Source: Lachnospiraceae bacterium
GTDB taxonomy: Bacteria; Bacillota; Clostridia; Lachnospirales; Lachnospiraceae
Direction of reading: 5' to 3'
NCBI GenBank assembly: GCA_017399685.1
Contig: JAFQBM010000024.1
Coordinates: 62,001-126,000, forward strand
DNA: 64,000 bases
This document shows, in pieces, positions 40,279 to 49,165 of this stretch. Numbering within the stretch: the first letter of the stretch is position 1; every line of letters begins with the position of its first letter. The position numbers and the translations under genes were made by a program. A model generated the notes under the pieces. That model had not been told where the DNA came from. It saw only the letters and a list, made by a program, of their open reading frames with translations, and did not search any database.

Positions 40279-43221
40279 GTGAACTACAATCAAAAATCGG
40301 CGAAAAAGAAGCAAAAATCGTTAGTTTCCAAAGCTGGTAAGAATAAAAGAAAAATTGGTGTATGGTGTTATAAAGGCGTAATCGTCTGCTTCCTGGCCAT
40401 TGTAGTGATGGGAATTGGTGCCGGACTTGGTATGTTTCGGGGAATCATTGATAATGCTCCCGATATTGATGCCATTGATGTGCAGCCGGAAGGATTCCAG
40501 ACTACCATTTATTATGAAGATGGAACAGAAGTAAAGACACTGTCACGATATGATTCTAACCGTGTTTATATGAAGTATGATGAAATGCCTAAGATTTTGG
40601 TGGATGCTTTTGTGGCAATAGAGGATGAGCGCTTTTGGACTCACAATGGAATTGACATGAAAGGTATCTTTCGAGCTGCCGTTGCAGGTGTAAAAAATGG
40701 ATTTGATTTTAATCAGGGTGCCAGTACGATTACCCAGCAGTTGATTAAAAATAATGTATTTAACGTGGGTCTGAATGAAAGCGGTTTTCAGAAAATAGAG
40801 CGAAAAATTCAGGAACAGTATCTGGCAATCGAGCTGACAAAGAAAATGAGTAAGGAAGATACCATCGAATATTATCTGAATACCATAAATTTAGGTCATG
40901 GTGCTCATGGTGTAGAAGCTGCCGCCAATACTTATTTCGGGAAGAGTATTTCTAATCTGACGATTTCAGAGTGTGCTGTTTTGGCAGGAATTCCTAAGAG
41001 TCCTACAAAATACGACCCTATTGCACATCCGGAAAATAATTCAAAACGTAGACAGATTGTATTGGATTATATGTTAGAACAGGGATATATTACCCAGGCA
41101 GAATTTGATGAAGCTGTGGCGGACAATGTATATGAAAGAATTCAGTTTTATGACGAACAGCAGTCTCAGCAAAGTGATATCAACAGTTATTTTGTGGATG
41201 CCGTAATTGAACAGGTAATTGATGATCTCATTGAAATCGGTTATACAGAAACCCAGGCATCCAATGCTATTTATACAGGAGGTCTTAGCATTTATATTAC
41301 CCAGGACCCTGAAATACAGGCTATCTGTGATTCGGTAGTAAATAATCCGGATTATTATGGAAGTGGTGCAGAGGTAGCCTTGGAATGGCTGTATTCTGTA
41401 GAAAGAGCAGATGGTACAGTAGAGAATTATTCTCATACCAATATTTTAAATTATTATTCTAAGATAGATTCCAATTTCAAATTGATTTTTGCCAATGAAG
41501 AAAAGGCAAAAGCCATTGTAGAAGAATATAAAGGAATTATCGCACAGGAAGGGGATGTATCCCTTGGCGAAAGCTTTAAGACTACGATTCAGCCACAGTC
41601 CTCTTTTGTATTAATGGAACAAAGTACAGGAAAAGTACTTGCCATTACCGGTGGACGTGGTGACAAAACTACGAACCGTTCGTTAAACAGAGCAACTCAG
41701 GCGAAAAGACAGCCGGGTTCTACTTTTAAAGTGCTGGCATCTTTCTTACCGGCCATTGACACAGCGGGAATGACATTAGCCACAGTTTATGATGATTGTG
41801 AATATTATTATGGAAATAACACTTCAGGAAAGAAAGTTAAGAACTGGTACGGTTCCAATTCTTATCTGGGTTATTCTACATTAAGACAGGCTATTGAATA
41901 TTCCATGAATATTGTAGCTGTAAAATGTTTTGCAGACGTTACTCCGGATGTAGGATTTAATTATCTTCAGAATATGGGGATTACCACATTGGTAGACAGC
42001 CGTACAGGAAGCGACGGTAAAATATATTCTGACCGACAGCTTGCTACTGCCTTAGGTGGTGTTACAGATGGTGTATATAATATTGACATTACGGCAGCAT
42101 ATGCTTCCATTGCAAACCAGGGTGTATATAATGAGCCAATTTTATATACAAAGGTGCTGGATCATGATGGAAATGTAATTTTAGAAAATACACCTACTTC
42201 TACCAGAGTAATGAAAGAATCTACTGCATGGTTAATTACCAGTGCCATGAAAGACGTTGTCACCGGTTCACGAGGTACAGGTGGAAGAGCCCGTCTTAGC
42301 AGTGGAATGCCGGTAGCCGGTAAAACAGGTACGACTTCGAATAAGTATGATGTATGGTTTTGTGGATACACACCATATTACACCGCTTCTATCTGGATGG
42401 GATATGATGTAAATAAGGTGTTAAATACAGGAAACGCCCACTTAAATATGTGGAAAGCCATTATGGATCAGGTAGTAGAATTAAAACAACAGGAAGTCAT
42501 CAGTTTCCCAAGTTGTTCTGATATTACATCAGCGTCTATTTGTCAGAAGTCGGGGCTTTTAGCTATTGAGGGAATTTGCGATAGTGATCCGAGAGGTAGT
42601 CAGGTTCGAACAGAGTATTTCGCAAAAGGAACTGTTCCGACAGAAACCTGTAACCATCACGTAAAAGTTACAGTATGTAATGATACAGGACTTCCAGCTA
42701 CGGAATATTGTCCTAATGTTTCAGATCACATTTACATTGTTCGTGAAGAAGGAAACGAAGAGAAAACTACTGCTGATTCACCATATCAGTTGCCGACAGA
42801 ATTTAAGGATACCACTTGTGATATTCATACTTCTCCGGAATCTGTAAATTATGAAACTGACTTCGCAATAGAAGGGGATGAGGGTGAAGGTCCATTCACG
42901 GTATCCACTTCGATTGGAGAAGGAGGTACTGTCAGCATTGGTAATACAACGATTCAAAGAGGAGCTTCCTTAAAGTTTATTGTTATACCAAAGGAAGGGT
43001 ATCAAGTAGATAAAATATCAGTAAACGGAAAAGAACCGAAGGCATATAAGAGTTCTAATTCCTATACAGTTGGATTGGTTCGACAGAATCTTCAGATTAC
43101 GGTTACCTTTAAAGCAGTACCGATAGAGGAACCTGATGAGCCAACTACAGAACCAAGTGAGGGAACCACAGAGCCGGAATCCAGTGGAGAAACCAGTAGT
43201 GGTGAAACTAGTTCAGAATAA
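40279..43221 (+). CDS. Class A penicillin-binding protein
   Basis: 980 residues from a GTG at 40279. A basic cytoplasmic tail and one membrane helix (about 38-60) precede a GT51 glycosyltransferase with EDERFW (Glu115) and GASTITQQLIKN. The transpeptidase has STFK (Ser481, Lys484), SMN and KTGTT (Lys682). Residues beyond 770 hold spaced cysteine pairs, then an 80-residue beta-repeat domain (GYQVDKISVNG) like those of surface adhesins, and a Thr/Glu/Ser/Pro-rich tail. It polymerises and crosslinks peptidoglycan. The long C-terminal addition is unusual compared with PBP1a. Confidence 0.95.
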   Translation: MNYNQKSAKKKQKSLVSKAGKNKRKIGVWCYKGVIVCFLAIVVMGIGAGLGMFRGIIDNAPDIDAIDVQPEGFQTTIYYEDGTEVKTLSRYDSNRVYMKYDEMPKILVDAFVAIEDERFWTHNGIDMKGIFRAAVAGVKNGFDFNQGASTITQQLIKNNVFNVGLNESGFQKIERKIQEQYLAIELTKKMSKEDTIEYYLNTINLGHGAHGVEAAANTYFGKSISNLTISECAVLAGIPKSPTKYDPIAHPENNSKRRQIVLDYMLEQGYITQAEFDEAVADNVYERIQFYDEQQSQQSDINSYFVDAVIEQVIDDLIEIGYTETQASNAIYTGGLSIYITQDPEIQAICDSVVNNPDYYGSGAEVALEWLYSVERADGTVENYSHTNILNYYSKIDSNFKLIFANEEKAKAIVEEYKGIIAQEGDVSLGESFKTTIQPQSSFVLMEQSTGKVLAITGGRGDKTTNRSLNRATQAKRQPGSTFKVLASFLPAIDTAGMTLATVYDDCEYYYGNNTSGKKVKNWYGSNSYLGYSTLRQAIEYSMNIVAVKCFADVTPDVGFNYLQNMGITTLVDSRTGSDGKIYSDRQLATALGGVTDGVYNIDITAAYASIANQGVYNEPILYTKVLDHDGNVILENTPTSTRVMKESTAWLITSAMKDVVTGSRGTGGRARLSSGMPVAGKTGTTSNKYDVWFCGYTPYYTASIWMGYDVNKVLNTGNAHLNMWKAIMDQVVELKQQEVISFPSCSDITSASICQKSGLLAIEGICDSDPRGSQVRTEYFAKGTVPTETCNHHVKVTVCNDTGLPATEYCPNVSDHIYIVREEGNEEKTTADSPYQLPTEFKDTTCDIHTSPESVNYETDFAIEGDEGEGPFTVSTSIGEGGTVSIGNTTIQRGASLKFIVIPKEGYQVDKISVNGKEPKAYKSSNSYTVGLVRQNLQITVTFKAVPIEEPDEPTTEPSEGTTEPESSGETSSGETSSE

Positions 43222-43260
43222 AAAAAGAACAAAGTGTGCGTTGCACACTTTGTTCTTTTT
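43222..43260. terminator. Bidirectional terminator between PBP and spoVAE
   Basis: An 18-pair perfect stem AAAAAGAACAAAGTGTGC (43222-43239), loop GTT, GCACACTTTGTTCTTTTT (43243-43260), serving both converging transcripts. Confidence 0.96.
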
Positions 43261-43299
43261 ATCTATATGAATTAAATGTCCTAGGGACATCTAAAGGCG

Positions 43300-43656
43300 T
43301 TATTTTTTCATTTTAGGAGAGAAGATAAGGGCAGCCAGATAGGAAAAGATTAAAGCAGCACTGGTGCCTACAGCAGCAGATTTAAAACCACCTCGAAATA
43401 GTCCTAAAAATCCATCCGTATCGACAGCTTCTTTTATTCCTTTCCAAAGATTAAAACCGAATCCTGTTAGAGGAACCGTGGCACCACATCCGGCCCATTC
43501 TGAAAATGGTTCATAGATTCCTAAGGCACCAAGGACGGCACCTGTTATCACAAGGATAACCATAATACGCCCTGGCATTAACTTTGTTTTTTCAATTAAA
43601 ATCTGTGTTAATATACATATAATTCCACCAGAAATAAAAGCATTAATATAATCCAT
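43300..43656 (-). CDS. spoVAE: Stage V sporulation protein AE
   Basis: 118 residues, almost all membrane, with GCGATVPLTGFGFNLWKGIKEA split by the SpoVAE signature and helices at about 4-20, 32-50 and 88-110. It forms part of the inner-membrane channel that moves Ca-dipicolinate into the forespore and out in germination. It is the last gene of the unit, 5 bases after spoVAD. Confidence 0.95.
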   Translation of the reverse strand: MDYINAFISGGIICILTQILIEKTKLMPGRIMVILVITGAVLGALGIYEPFSEWAGCGATVPLTGFGFNLWKGIKEAVDTDGFLGLFRGGFKSAAVGTSAALIFSYLAALIFSPKMKK

Positions 43657-43661
43657 ATCAT

Positions 43662-44681
43662 CTACACCCTTTCAAACATAATACCATGAGCAATGGAAGG
43701 AATATTTTGTCCTTCATTGAAACTAACTGTGGACAATAATGCTCCGGTAGGAACAAATAAGATTCGTTTCCATTCTTTTCGTTTTAACTGTTCAAAAATA
43801 TAGCCACATAGGGTAGAGGCACAACATCCACATCCGGACCCTCCACTATGGGTATCCTGTTTTTCATTATCATAGATTTCAATTCCACAGTCCATATGAA
43901 CCTGACTGATTTCGTATCCATTATCTCTTAGCAGCTTAAAGAGGATTTCCTGACCGATATATCCTAAATCTCCGGTAATAATTTTATCGTAATAATCCAC
44001 AGGTATATCAAAATCTGTTAGGTTTTGATAGATAACATTGCAGGCAGCAGGTGCCATGGAAGCCCCCATGTTCATGGAATCACGAATTCCATAATCCATA
44101 ATGGTTCCTGTGGTAATGCCTGTGATTTTAATATCACTTTCCTGGGAAGATAATACCACAGCACCACTTCCGGTAACTGTCCAGGTTGCACTTAATGGAC
44201 GCTGGTTTCCATATTCTAAAGGAAAACGGAATTGTTTTTCGGCACTGGCGAAATGACTGGAAGTCACAGCGGTAGCATAGTCAGCAAAACCACCAGAAAT
44301 ACACATGGATGCTAAAGATAAGGACTCTCCCATGGTAGAACAGGCACCATAAAGACCAAAAACAGGAATATTTAAGTCTTTGACACCAAAGGTACTTCCA
44401 ATTAACTGGCCAAGTAAATCTCCTGCAAATAAATAACGAATCTGCTCTGGTTTTAAATTGCCTTTTTTAATGGCAGTTTTAATGGCAAAGGTGACTAACT
44501 GGCTTTCTGCTTCTTCCCAGGTATTCTGACCTAATTCGAAGTCTTTGGTAATCATGTCGAAATAGGAGGCAAGAGGTCCTTCTCCTTCCTTAGGACCTAC
44601 AATGGATGCATAAGAATGAACATAAGGTGTTTTTTCAAAAGCAATACTTTGCTTTCCTCTTTGAATTTTTGTCTCTTTCAT
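43662..44681 (-). CDS. spoVAD: Stage V sporulation protein AD
   Basis: 339 residues of thiolase-like fold: TPYVHSYASIVGPKEGEGPL, FGLYGACSTMGESLSLAS, and HSGGSGCGCCASTLCGY near the end. SpoVAD binds dipicolinate directly and guides it to the SpoVA channel. Full length. It starts at the base after the spoVAC stop, with GGGGGT before the ATG. Confidence 0.97.
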   Translation of the reverse strand: MKETKIQRGKQSIAFEKTPYVHSYASIVGPKEGEGPLASYFDMITKDFELGQNTWEEAESQLVTFAIKTAIKKGNLKPEQIRYLFAGDLLGQLIGSTFGVKDLNIPVFGLYGACSTMGESLSLASMCISGGFADYATAVTSSHFASAEKQFRFPLEYGNQRPLSATWTVTGSGAVVLSSQESDIKITGITTGTIMDYGIRDSMNMGASMAPAACNVIYQNLTDFDIPVDYYDKIITGDLGYIGQEILFKLLRDNGYEISQVHMDCGIEIYDNEKQDTHSGGSGCGCCASTLCGYIFEQLKRKEWKRILFVPTGALLSTVSFNEGQNIPSIAHGIMFERV

Positions 44682-45143
44682 TTATAATACCCCCAAACCA
44701 GATAAAATATAGTAAATAAATCCAAGAACAAAAGAAGAAAAGATACCGTATAAGATAACCGGACCTGCAATGGTAAATACCTTTACACCAATACCAAATA
44801 CCTGTCCTTCTTTTTGAAATTCAATACAGGGTGCAGCTACGGAATTTGCAAAACCTGTGATAGGAACCAATGTTCCGGCACCACCCACTTTGGCAATTTT
44901 GGGATATATATTAAGTCCGGTTAAAATAATACTTAATAAAACCAAGGTAATGGTAACATAAGTATTAGCATCTTCTTTACTTAAATCCAGATTATTCTGG
45001 AATAGATGAAAAATGAATTGTCCAAGGACACAGATAAGTCCACCAATCCAGAAAGCATGAAAACAATTTTTAAAAAGGGAATGGGTAGGAGTAATTTGTT
45101 CCACATATTGGTTATATTCTTGTTGTGATGGTTCTTGTTTCAT
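44682..45143 (-). CDS. spoVAC: Stage V sporulation protein AC
   Basis: 153 residues from the ATG at 45143, 8 bases after AAAGGAG; upstream in-frame starts at 45149 and 45188 lack proper spacing. Four membrane helices with FHAFWIGGLICVLGQFI and GAGTLVPITGFANSVAAPCI split around residue 100. SpoVAC forms a mechanosensitive part of the dipicolinate channel. Confidence 0.96.
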   Translation of the reverse strand: MKQEPSQQEYNQYVEQITPTHSLFKNCFHAFWIGGLICVLGQFIFHLFQNNLDLSKEDANTYVTITLVLLSIILTGLNIYPKIAKVGGAGTLVPITGFANSVAAPCIEFQKEGQVFGIGVKVFTIAGPVILYGIFSSFVLGFIYYILSGLGVL

Positions 45144-45156
45144 AATCATTTCTCCT

Positions 45157-45570
45157 TTACATAATGAAATATTGGACAAAGGAACCAATTCCTTTTCCTA
45201 ATGCAACACTGATTAAAACATAAGGCAGCCCCTTGCGGATAGAGGATCTTCGTGCAAAAACGGGGATGGTGTTTGCCACTTCCGCAAGTGCACTTACCAA
45301 AGAGCCAATAAACACACCAGAGAAAAAGCCTAAAAGAGCAAGTCCTATTTTTCCGAAAGGAACAGGGAGAGAGTATATGGAAACCAGATTCCCTAAGGTA
45401 GAGCCAAGTAGGATACAGTTTTCATATAATTTCAGATGTTTTATGGTGTGGGTTTGTGCTGCAAAACGTGGAAAGATTCCAATGGTAGAAATAAAAGCAA
45501 TGAAAGCTCCTGCAATGATAACCCCGGCACTAAATCCGAAGATACATAGAATAAGATATTTAATCCACAT
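45157..45570 (-). CDS. spoVAB: Stage V sporulation protein AB
   Basis: 137 residues from the ATG at 45570, with GGAAGGGAAAAG before it; a TTG three bases earlier is rejected. Four hydrophobic spans, with IGIFPRFAAQTHT and GCFVGSLVSALAE-type glycine motifs (GVFIGSLVSALAEV) typical of SpoVAB. It overlaps spoVAA by 11 bases and is found in clostridia and bacilli that keep the long spoVA operon. Confidence 0.92.
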   Translation of the reverse strand: MWIKYLILCIFGFSAGVIIAGAFIAFISTIGIFPRFAAQTHTIKHLKLYENCILLGSTLGNLVSIYSLPVPFGKIGLALLGFFSGVFIGSLVSALAEVANTIPVFARRSSIRKGLPYVLISVALGKGIGSFVQYFIM

Positions 45571-46189
45571 CAATTTCTTTTCCCTTCCTTCCTTCGGTAG
45601 TAATCAAAGCTGTATTTACTTCCTGCTCATAGGTACGCATCTGTACTTCCAGTGGAGATGGATCAGAACTTAAATTTTTGTGTGCCAAATGGTTAAAATA
45701 AAGGATGACACCACTAGGAAGACCAATGCAGTAGGATAATTGCAAAATGGATGGTCCGGAAGGGTAGGAACCCATAAATAATTTGTACAGCATAACAAAG
45801 GTGTCTGAGGCATTGACATCGGTATTATAGGAAATTATGGCATAGGCGGAACCCAAAAAGGCAAGAAGGCAAATAAAAGTTAATTTGAGAAAATTCAAGG
45901 TTTTACTTTGCGGTTTTACTTTTTGAAAATGTACCAAAATATCAGGTGCTCCCACACTGATGACCTTAACATTTGGATAATTGTTATTAATTTCCTGAAT
46001 GACTTCAAGGAGGGATATTGCAATATATCCTTCTTTTGCCTGGTTGCGGTTTGCGATTTTTAAGGTAGATACATGATTTTTTATTGTTTTGTCCTGACAA
46101 TAAATTTTAGAAAAATCTCCAATGCTTACATTGTCTTTGGTAATAGAAATGCTCATTTCTGCTTTAATATATAAGTCAACCGAGTTCAT
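45560..46189 (-). CDS. spoVAA: Stage V sporulation protein AA
   Basis: 209 residues. A soluble N-terminal domain of about 95 residues (VDLYIKAEMSISITKDNVS) precedes two membrane helices (about 102-120 and 150-170) with YPSGPSILQLSYCIGLPSG. This matches SpoVAA. First gene of spoVAA-AB-AC-AD-AE; a CATACTA box stands before it. AAGGAAG precedes the ATG. Confidence 0.93.
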   Translation of the reverse strand: MNSVDLYIKAEMSISITKDNVSIGDFSKIYCQDKTIKNHVSTLKIANRNQAKEGYIAISLLEVIQEINNNYPNVKVISVGAPDILVHFQKVKPQSKTLNFLKLTFICLLAFLGSAYAIISYNTDVNASDTFVMLYKLFMGSYPSGPSILQLSYCIGLPSGVILYFNHLAHKNLSSDPSPLEVQMRTYEQEVNTALITTEGRKGKEIDVD

Positions 46190-46229
46190 AAGAAACTTCC
46201 TTTCCGAAAACTTTAGTGATTCATGGAAA

Positions 46230-46236
46230 TAGTATG
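46230..46236 (-). promoter_or_regulatory. Sigma-G-type -10 box before spoVAA
   Basis: CATACTA on the minus strand is a full match to the sigma-G/sigma-F -10 pattern, 41 bases before the spoVAA ATG. The -35 area (ATATAT at 17-18 bases) is weak. SpoVA operons are forespore genes, which supports the reading. Confidence 0.5.
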
Positions 46237-46355
46237 GGAAAAAAAAGAAATAATATATATGAAAATACTGGAAATGTTAGCGGTGCAGAAAAAATGATGG
46301 TGGTAACTTTTACGAATTTATGGTAAAATTGTAGAAAAATCTAGTGAGGTGGAAC

Positions 46356-47099
46356 ATGAAGATATTACAAGCGATAAATCTTACAAAATGTTATGATAAA
46401 GTGCCAGTAGTGAATCAGGTTTCCTTCGAAATAGAAGAGGGAGAAATATACGGATTTGTAGGAAAAAATGGTGCTGGAAAAAGTACGGTAATCCGTATGA
46501 TTTTTAATCTGATTCGAAATTATGATGGAAAAATCATATTGTTTGAAAATGAAGAAAAAGATTCTGTAAAGCAGATAGGAGGATTTGTAGAGCATCCATC
46601 CATATATCCCTCCATGACTGCCATGGAAAATCTTATGGTTCAGGCTAAATTAAATGGCGTTACGGATGTGGAGAGTTTAAAGCAGATTTTAGAAGAAGTT
46701 GGACTGAAGAACGATAAAAAGAAAGTAAAATACTTTTCATTAGGAATGAAACAAAGACTGGCTATTGGGATTGCATTGGTGGGAAATCCTAAGCTGCTGG
46801 TATTAGACGAGCCTATGAATGGTCTGGATCCTGTAGGTATCAGAGAAATTAGGGAACTTTTGCTTCGATTGAATAAAAAACATGGGATGACGATTTTTAT
46901 TTCCAGTCATATGCTGACGGAATTGTCGAAAATTGCAACTAAATATGGTTTCATGAAGGAAGGAACTTTAGTAGAAGAAATCTCAGCGGAGGATTTGGAA
47001 GAAAAATTAGATAAACTAAAGGAAAAAGGCGTAACAGGCGATTTGTTGGAAGAATATTTTATTATGGTAATGGGGGAAGAGCATGAAAGAATTGATTAA
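46356..47099 (+). CDS. ABC transporter ATP-binding protein
   Basis: 247 residues from the ATG at 46356 (GAGGTGG before it; a GTG at 46344 overlaps that site). Walker A GKNGAGKST at 36-44, signature SLGMKQR, Walker B LLVLDEPMNGLDP and the switch histidine in FISSHM. The sequence resembles BcrA-type peptide or antibiotic exporters. It drives the adjacent permease, whose gene overlaps by 17 bases. The substrate is not readable. Confidence 0.95.
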   Translation: MKILQAINLTKCYDKVPVVNQVSFEIEEGEIYGFVGKNGAGKSTVIRMIFNLIRNYDGKIILFENEEKDSVKQIGGFVEHPSIYPSMTAMENLMVQAKLNGVTDVESLKQILEEVGLKNDKKKVKYFSLGMKQRLAIGIALVGNPKLLVLDEPMNGLDPVGIREIRELLLRLNKKHGMTIFISSHMLTELSKIATKYGFMKEGTLVEEISAEDLEEKLDKLKEKGVTGDLLEEYFIMVMGEEHERID

Positions 47100-47910
47100 G
47101 ATGGATTTTTACCGATTGAAAAAATCTAATACGCTTAGAATATGTACTAGCATCATGATGATTGGTTTTATTGGAATCACTCTCTTATTTAAAGCAGTTC
47201 TTTCTCTGCTGGATTTAGAGAAACTGGAGGCAGCCGGAGGTGATGAAACGGAATTGGAAGCATTGCAGGTTATGGATGCTTATAATTTTACACTGATTGG
47301 GCTGTCGTTTGCACAGATTCTTGGGATTGTAATCTGCGTTTTCGTTGCGATTTATGTTGCAGGTGAGTTTCAGCAAAGAACAGTAAATCTGGCGGTTTTA
47401 AAGGGATATAAGAGAGAACATATCTATATTTCCAAACTTTTAAATGCCATGTTAGGAGCCGCAGTAATATACATAGCTTCTTTTGTATCTGTTTATGTTT
47501 CTGCCGGGGTTTGTTTCGGATTTGACTTTGATATAGAAGGCTCTGTGCTACGATTTGTTTTGGTTATTTTGCTGGATTTGATATTATATGTTGCATTGGC
47601 AGGTTTCTTTGTTATGATTTCTTTTTTTACTGCCCATGAAGGAGCGGCTATGACCATAGGAACGGTATTATTAGTTTTGTTGACCACAGGATTTTCTGTG
47701 ATAGATTCCTCTATCAATGGTAATTCCAGCATTCCTTTTGAGGAAGAGGTACGGAGTGGAAAATACTGGGTTGCCACAGTGATTGAGGATTTTTCTTATT
47801 TGGAAATTAAAAATAATGAAGCTGGTTTTGCATTGATTCTGGCAGTTGCTTATTTCATTATTACCAGTATTCTTGGAATCTTATGTTTTAGAAAAAAAGA
47901 TTTAAAGTAA
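47083..47910 (+). CDS. ABC-2 type permease
   Basis: 275 residues with about six membrane spans. The opening MKELIKMDFYRLKKSN and VAGEFQQRTVNLAVLKGYKR split at the first loop are typical of BcrB/LytST-era ABC-2 permeases that pair with BcrA-like ATPases. Its start lies inside the ATPase gene. No two-component regulator is adjacent, so induction by an antibiotic cannot be inferred. Confidence 0.9.
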   Translation: MKELIKMDFYRLKKSNTLRICTSIMMIGFIGITLLFKAVLSLLDLEKLEAAGGDETELEALQVMDAYNFTLIGLSFAQILGIVICVFVAIYVAGEFQQRTVNLAVLKGYKREHIYISKLLNAMLGAAVIYIASFVSVYVSAGVCFGFDFDIEGSVLRFVLVILLDLILYVALAGFFVMISFFTAHEGAAMTIGTVLLVLLTTGFSVIDSSINGNSSIPFEEEVRSGKYWVATVIEDFSYLEIKNNEAGFALILAVAYFIITSILGILCFRKKDLK

Positions 47911-47970
47911 AAAGATAAAGAAATTGTATAGAAAGTTTCATTTTTATTGTAAGGAATGATTTATAACCTA

Positions 47971-47999
47971 TTGAAATTCGTTCGATTTTAGGGTATGAT
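47971..47999 (+). promoter_or_regulatory. Sigma-A promoter for the 48034 gene
   Basis: TTGAAA (47971-47976), 17 bases, TATGAT (47994-47999), 34 bases before the ATG, with AGGGAGG between. Confidence 0.82.
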
Positions 48000-48033
48000 G
48001 AAGGCATGTTTTATGATTTAGGGAGGAAAAAGT

Positions 48034-48675
48034 ATGAATAACAGAAATGAATTTTATGATTTATCAGATTCACCAATTATAATCAGTGATACAAATGTGA
48101 AGAAACCGAAAAAGAGCGGTGGTGTAAATGTTAATTTTAAGAGTTTCTTTAAAATAATTTTTATCATTGCAATTATAGCTGTGGTTTATCATTTTGGTAA
48201 AAAATGGATTGATGAGTATAAAAGACCTGTAATAGAAATAGAGAATACTTACTTAAAGTCTACAGATATTCTGGAACAGACTTTTGATTCAGATTTTATT
48301 GAAAATAGTGCCATGATGAACGAATTTTACATGAATGGAATCGGTTATCGTGTATACGGAACTAAGAATGTATATGTCTTGGATTCTCCTGCAAAGGAAC
48401 GTTTCGGCGTTTTAGTTACTGGTGATGATAAGAAAAATAAATTATTTGGTGTAGCTATTGGGGATGCATTTTCAGAGATAGAAATTGATTTTACTTTTGA
48501 TATGGATATTTCAACAGATTATGAATTAAGTGGAGGCAAATCAGCCAGACTTTATGAAAGTCTTGATGGAAAAGAATGCGTGATTATTGTTAGTGATGAT
48601 AAGTCAGGAAAGGTTACTTCCATGATTTACATTAATAACTATGTAGCATATAAATCCATTACAACCTTAAAGTAA
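48034..48675 (+). CDS. Unknown single-span membrane protein
   Basis: 213 residues. A 37-residue polar and basic N-terminus precedes one membrane helix at about 38-56, then a 155-residue presumably extracellular domain. That part has two similar-looking halves of beta character (GIGYRVYGTKNVYVLDS and GGKSARLYESLDGKECVII), which may be a repeat. There is no lipobox or sorting motif. It has its own promoter and terminator, so it is a stand-alone gene. Family not recognised. Confidence 0.78.
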   Translation: MNNRNEFYDLSDSPIIISDTNVKKPKKSGGVNVNFKSFFKIIFIIAIIAVVYHFGKKWIDEYKRPVIEIENTYLKSTDILEQTFDSDFIENSAMMNEFYMNGIGYRVYGTKNVYVLDSPAKERFGVLVTGDDKKNKLFGVAIGDAFSEIEIDFTFDMDISTDYELSGGKSARLYESLDGKECVIIVSDDKSGKVTSMIYINNYVAYKSITTLK

Positions 48676-48758
48676 GCAGAAATGTTCATGGTTTTATTCA
48701 GAAAAGATTATTTTATAGGAAAGTCGTGGATGATTAAGTATAAAGTATTATTTATGTG

Positions 48759-48785
48759 GAAAATCAGCTGAATAGCTGATTTTTC
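48759..48785 (+). terminator. Terminator after the 48034 gene
   Basis: GAAAATCAGCT, loop GAAT, AGCTGATTTTTC (48759-48785). It separates this gene from gatC; no clear promoter was found in the 75 bases that follow. Confidence 0.82.
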
Positions 48786-48860
48786 ATTTCAAAAATAGAA
48801 AAAGAAAGGAATAGCATACAAAATTCAAATTTAGATGGAAAAGTATGCGTGGGTTTAAGA

Positions 48861-49154
48861 ATGGCAAATGTGATTTCAGACGATATCATTGAATATGTAG
48901 GTATTTTAGCAAAGCTTGAATTGAATCAGGAAGAAAAAGAACAGGCAAAAAAAGATATGGAAAGCATGCTGGATTATATTGATAAATTAAATGAGCTGGA
49001 TACAGAGGATGTAATTCCTATGAGCCATACTTTTTCTGTTCATAATGTTTTCCGTGAAGATGTGGTTACGAACGGGGATGACAGAGAAAATATGTTATCA
49101 AATGCTCCAGAACAAAAAGATGGTGCTTATCAGGTACCAAAGACAGTAGAATAG
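48861..49154 (+). CDS. gatC: Asp/Glu-tRNA amidotransferase subunit C
   Basis: 97 residues: SDDIIEYVGILAKLELNQEE, a helical pair with MLDYIDKLNELDTEDV and PMSHTF, and a tail with VPKTVE. It wraps GatA and stabilises the GatA-GatB pair. The start is uncertain: ATG 48861 is preferred over GTG 48849 because it matches the family N-terminus, but neither has a strong ribosome site. Confidence 0.94.
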   Translation: MANVISDDIIEYVGILAKLELNQEEKEQAKKDMESMLDYIDKLNELDTEDVIPMSHTFSVHNVFREDVVTNGDDRENMLSNAPEQKDGAYQVPKTVE

Positions 49155-49165
49155 AGGTGAAAAGA

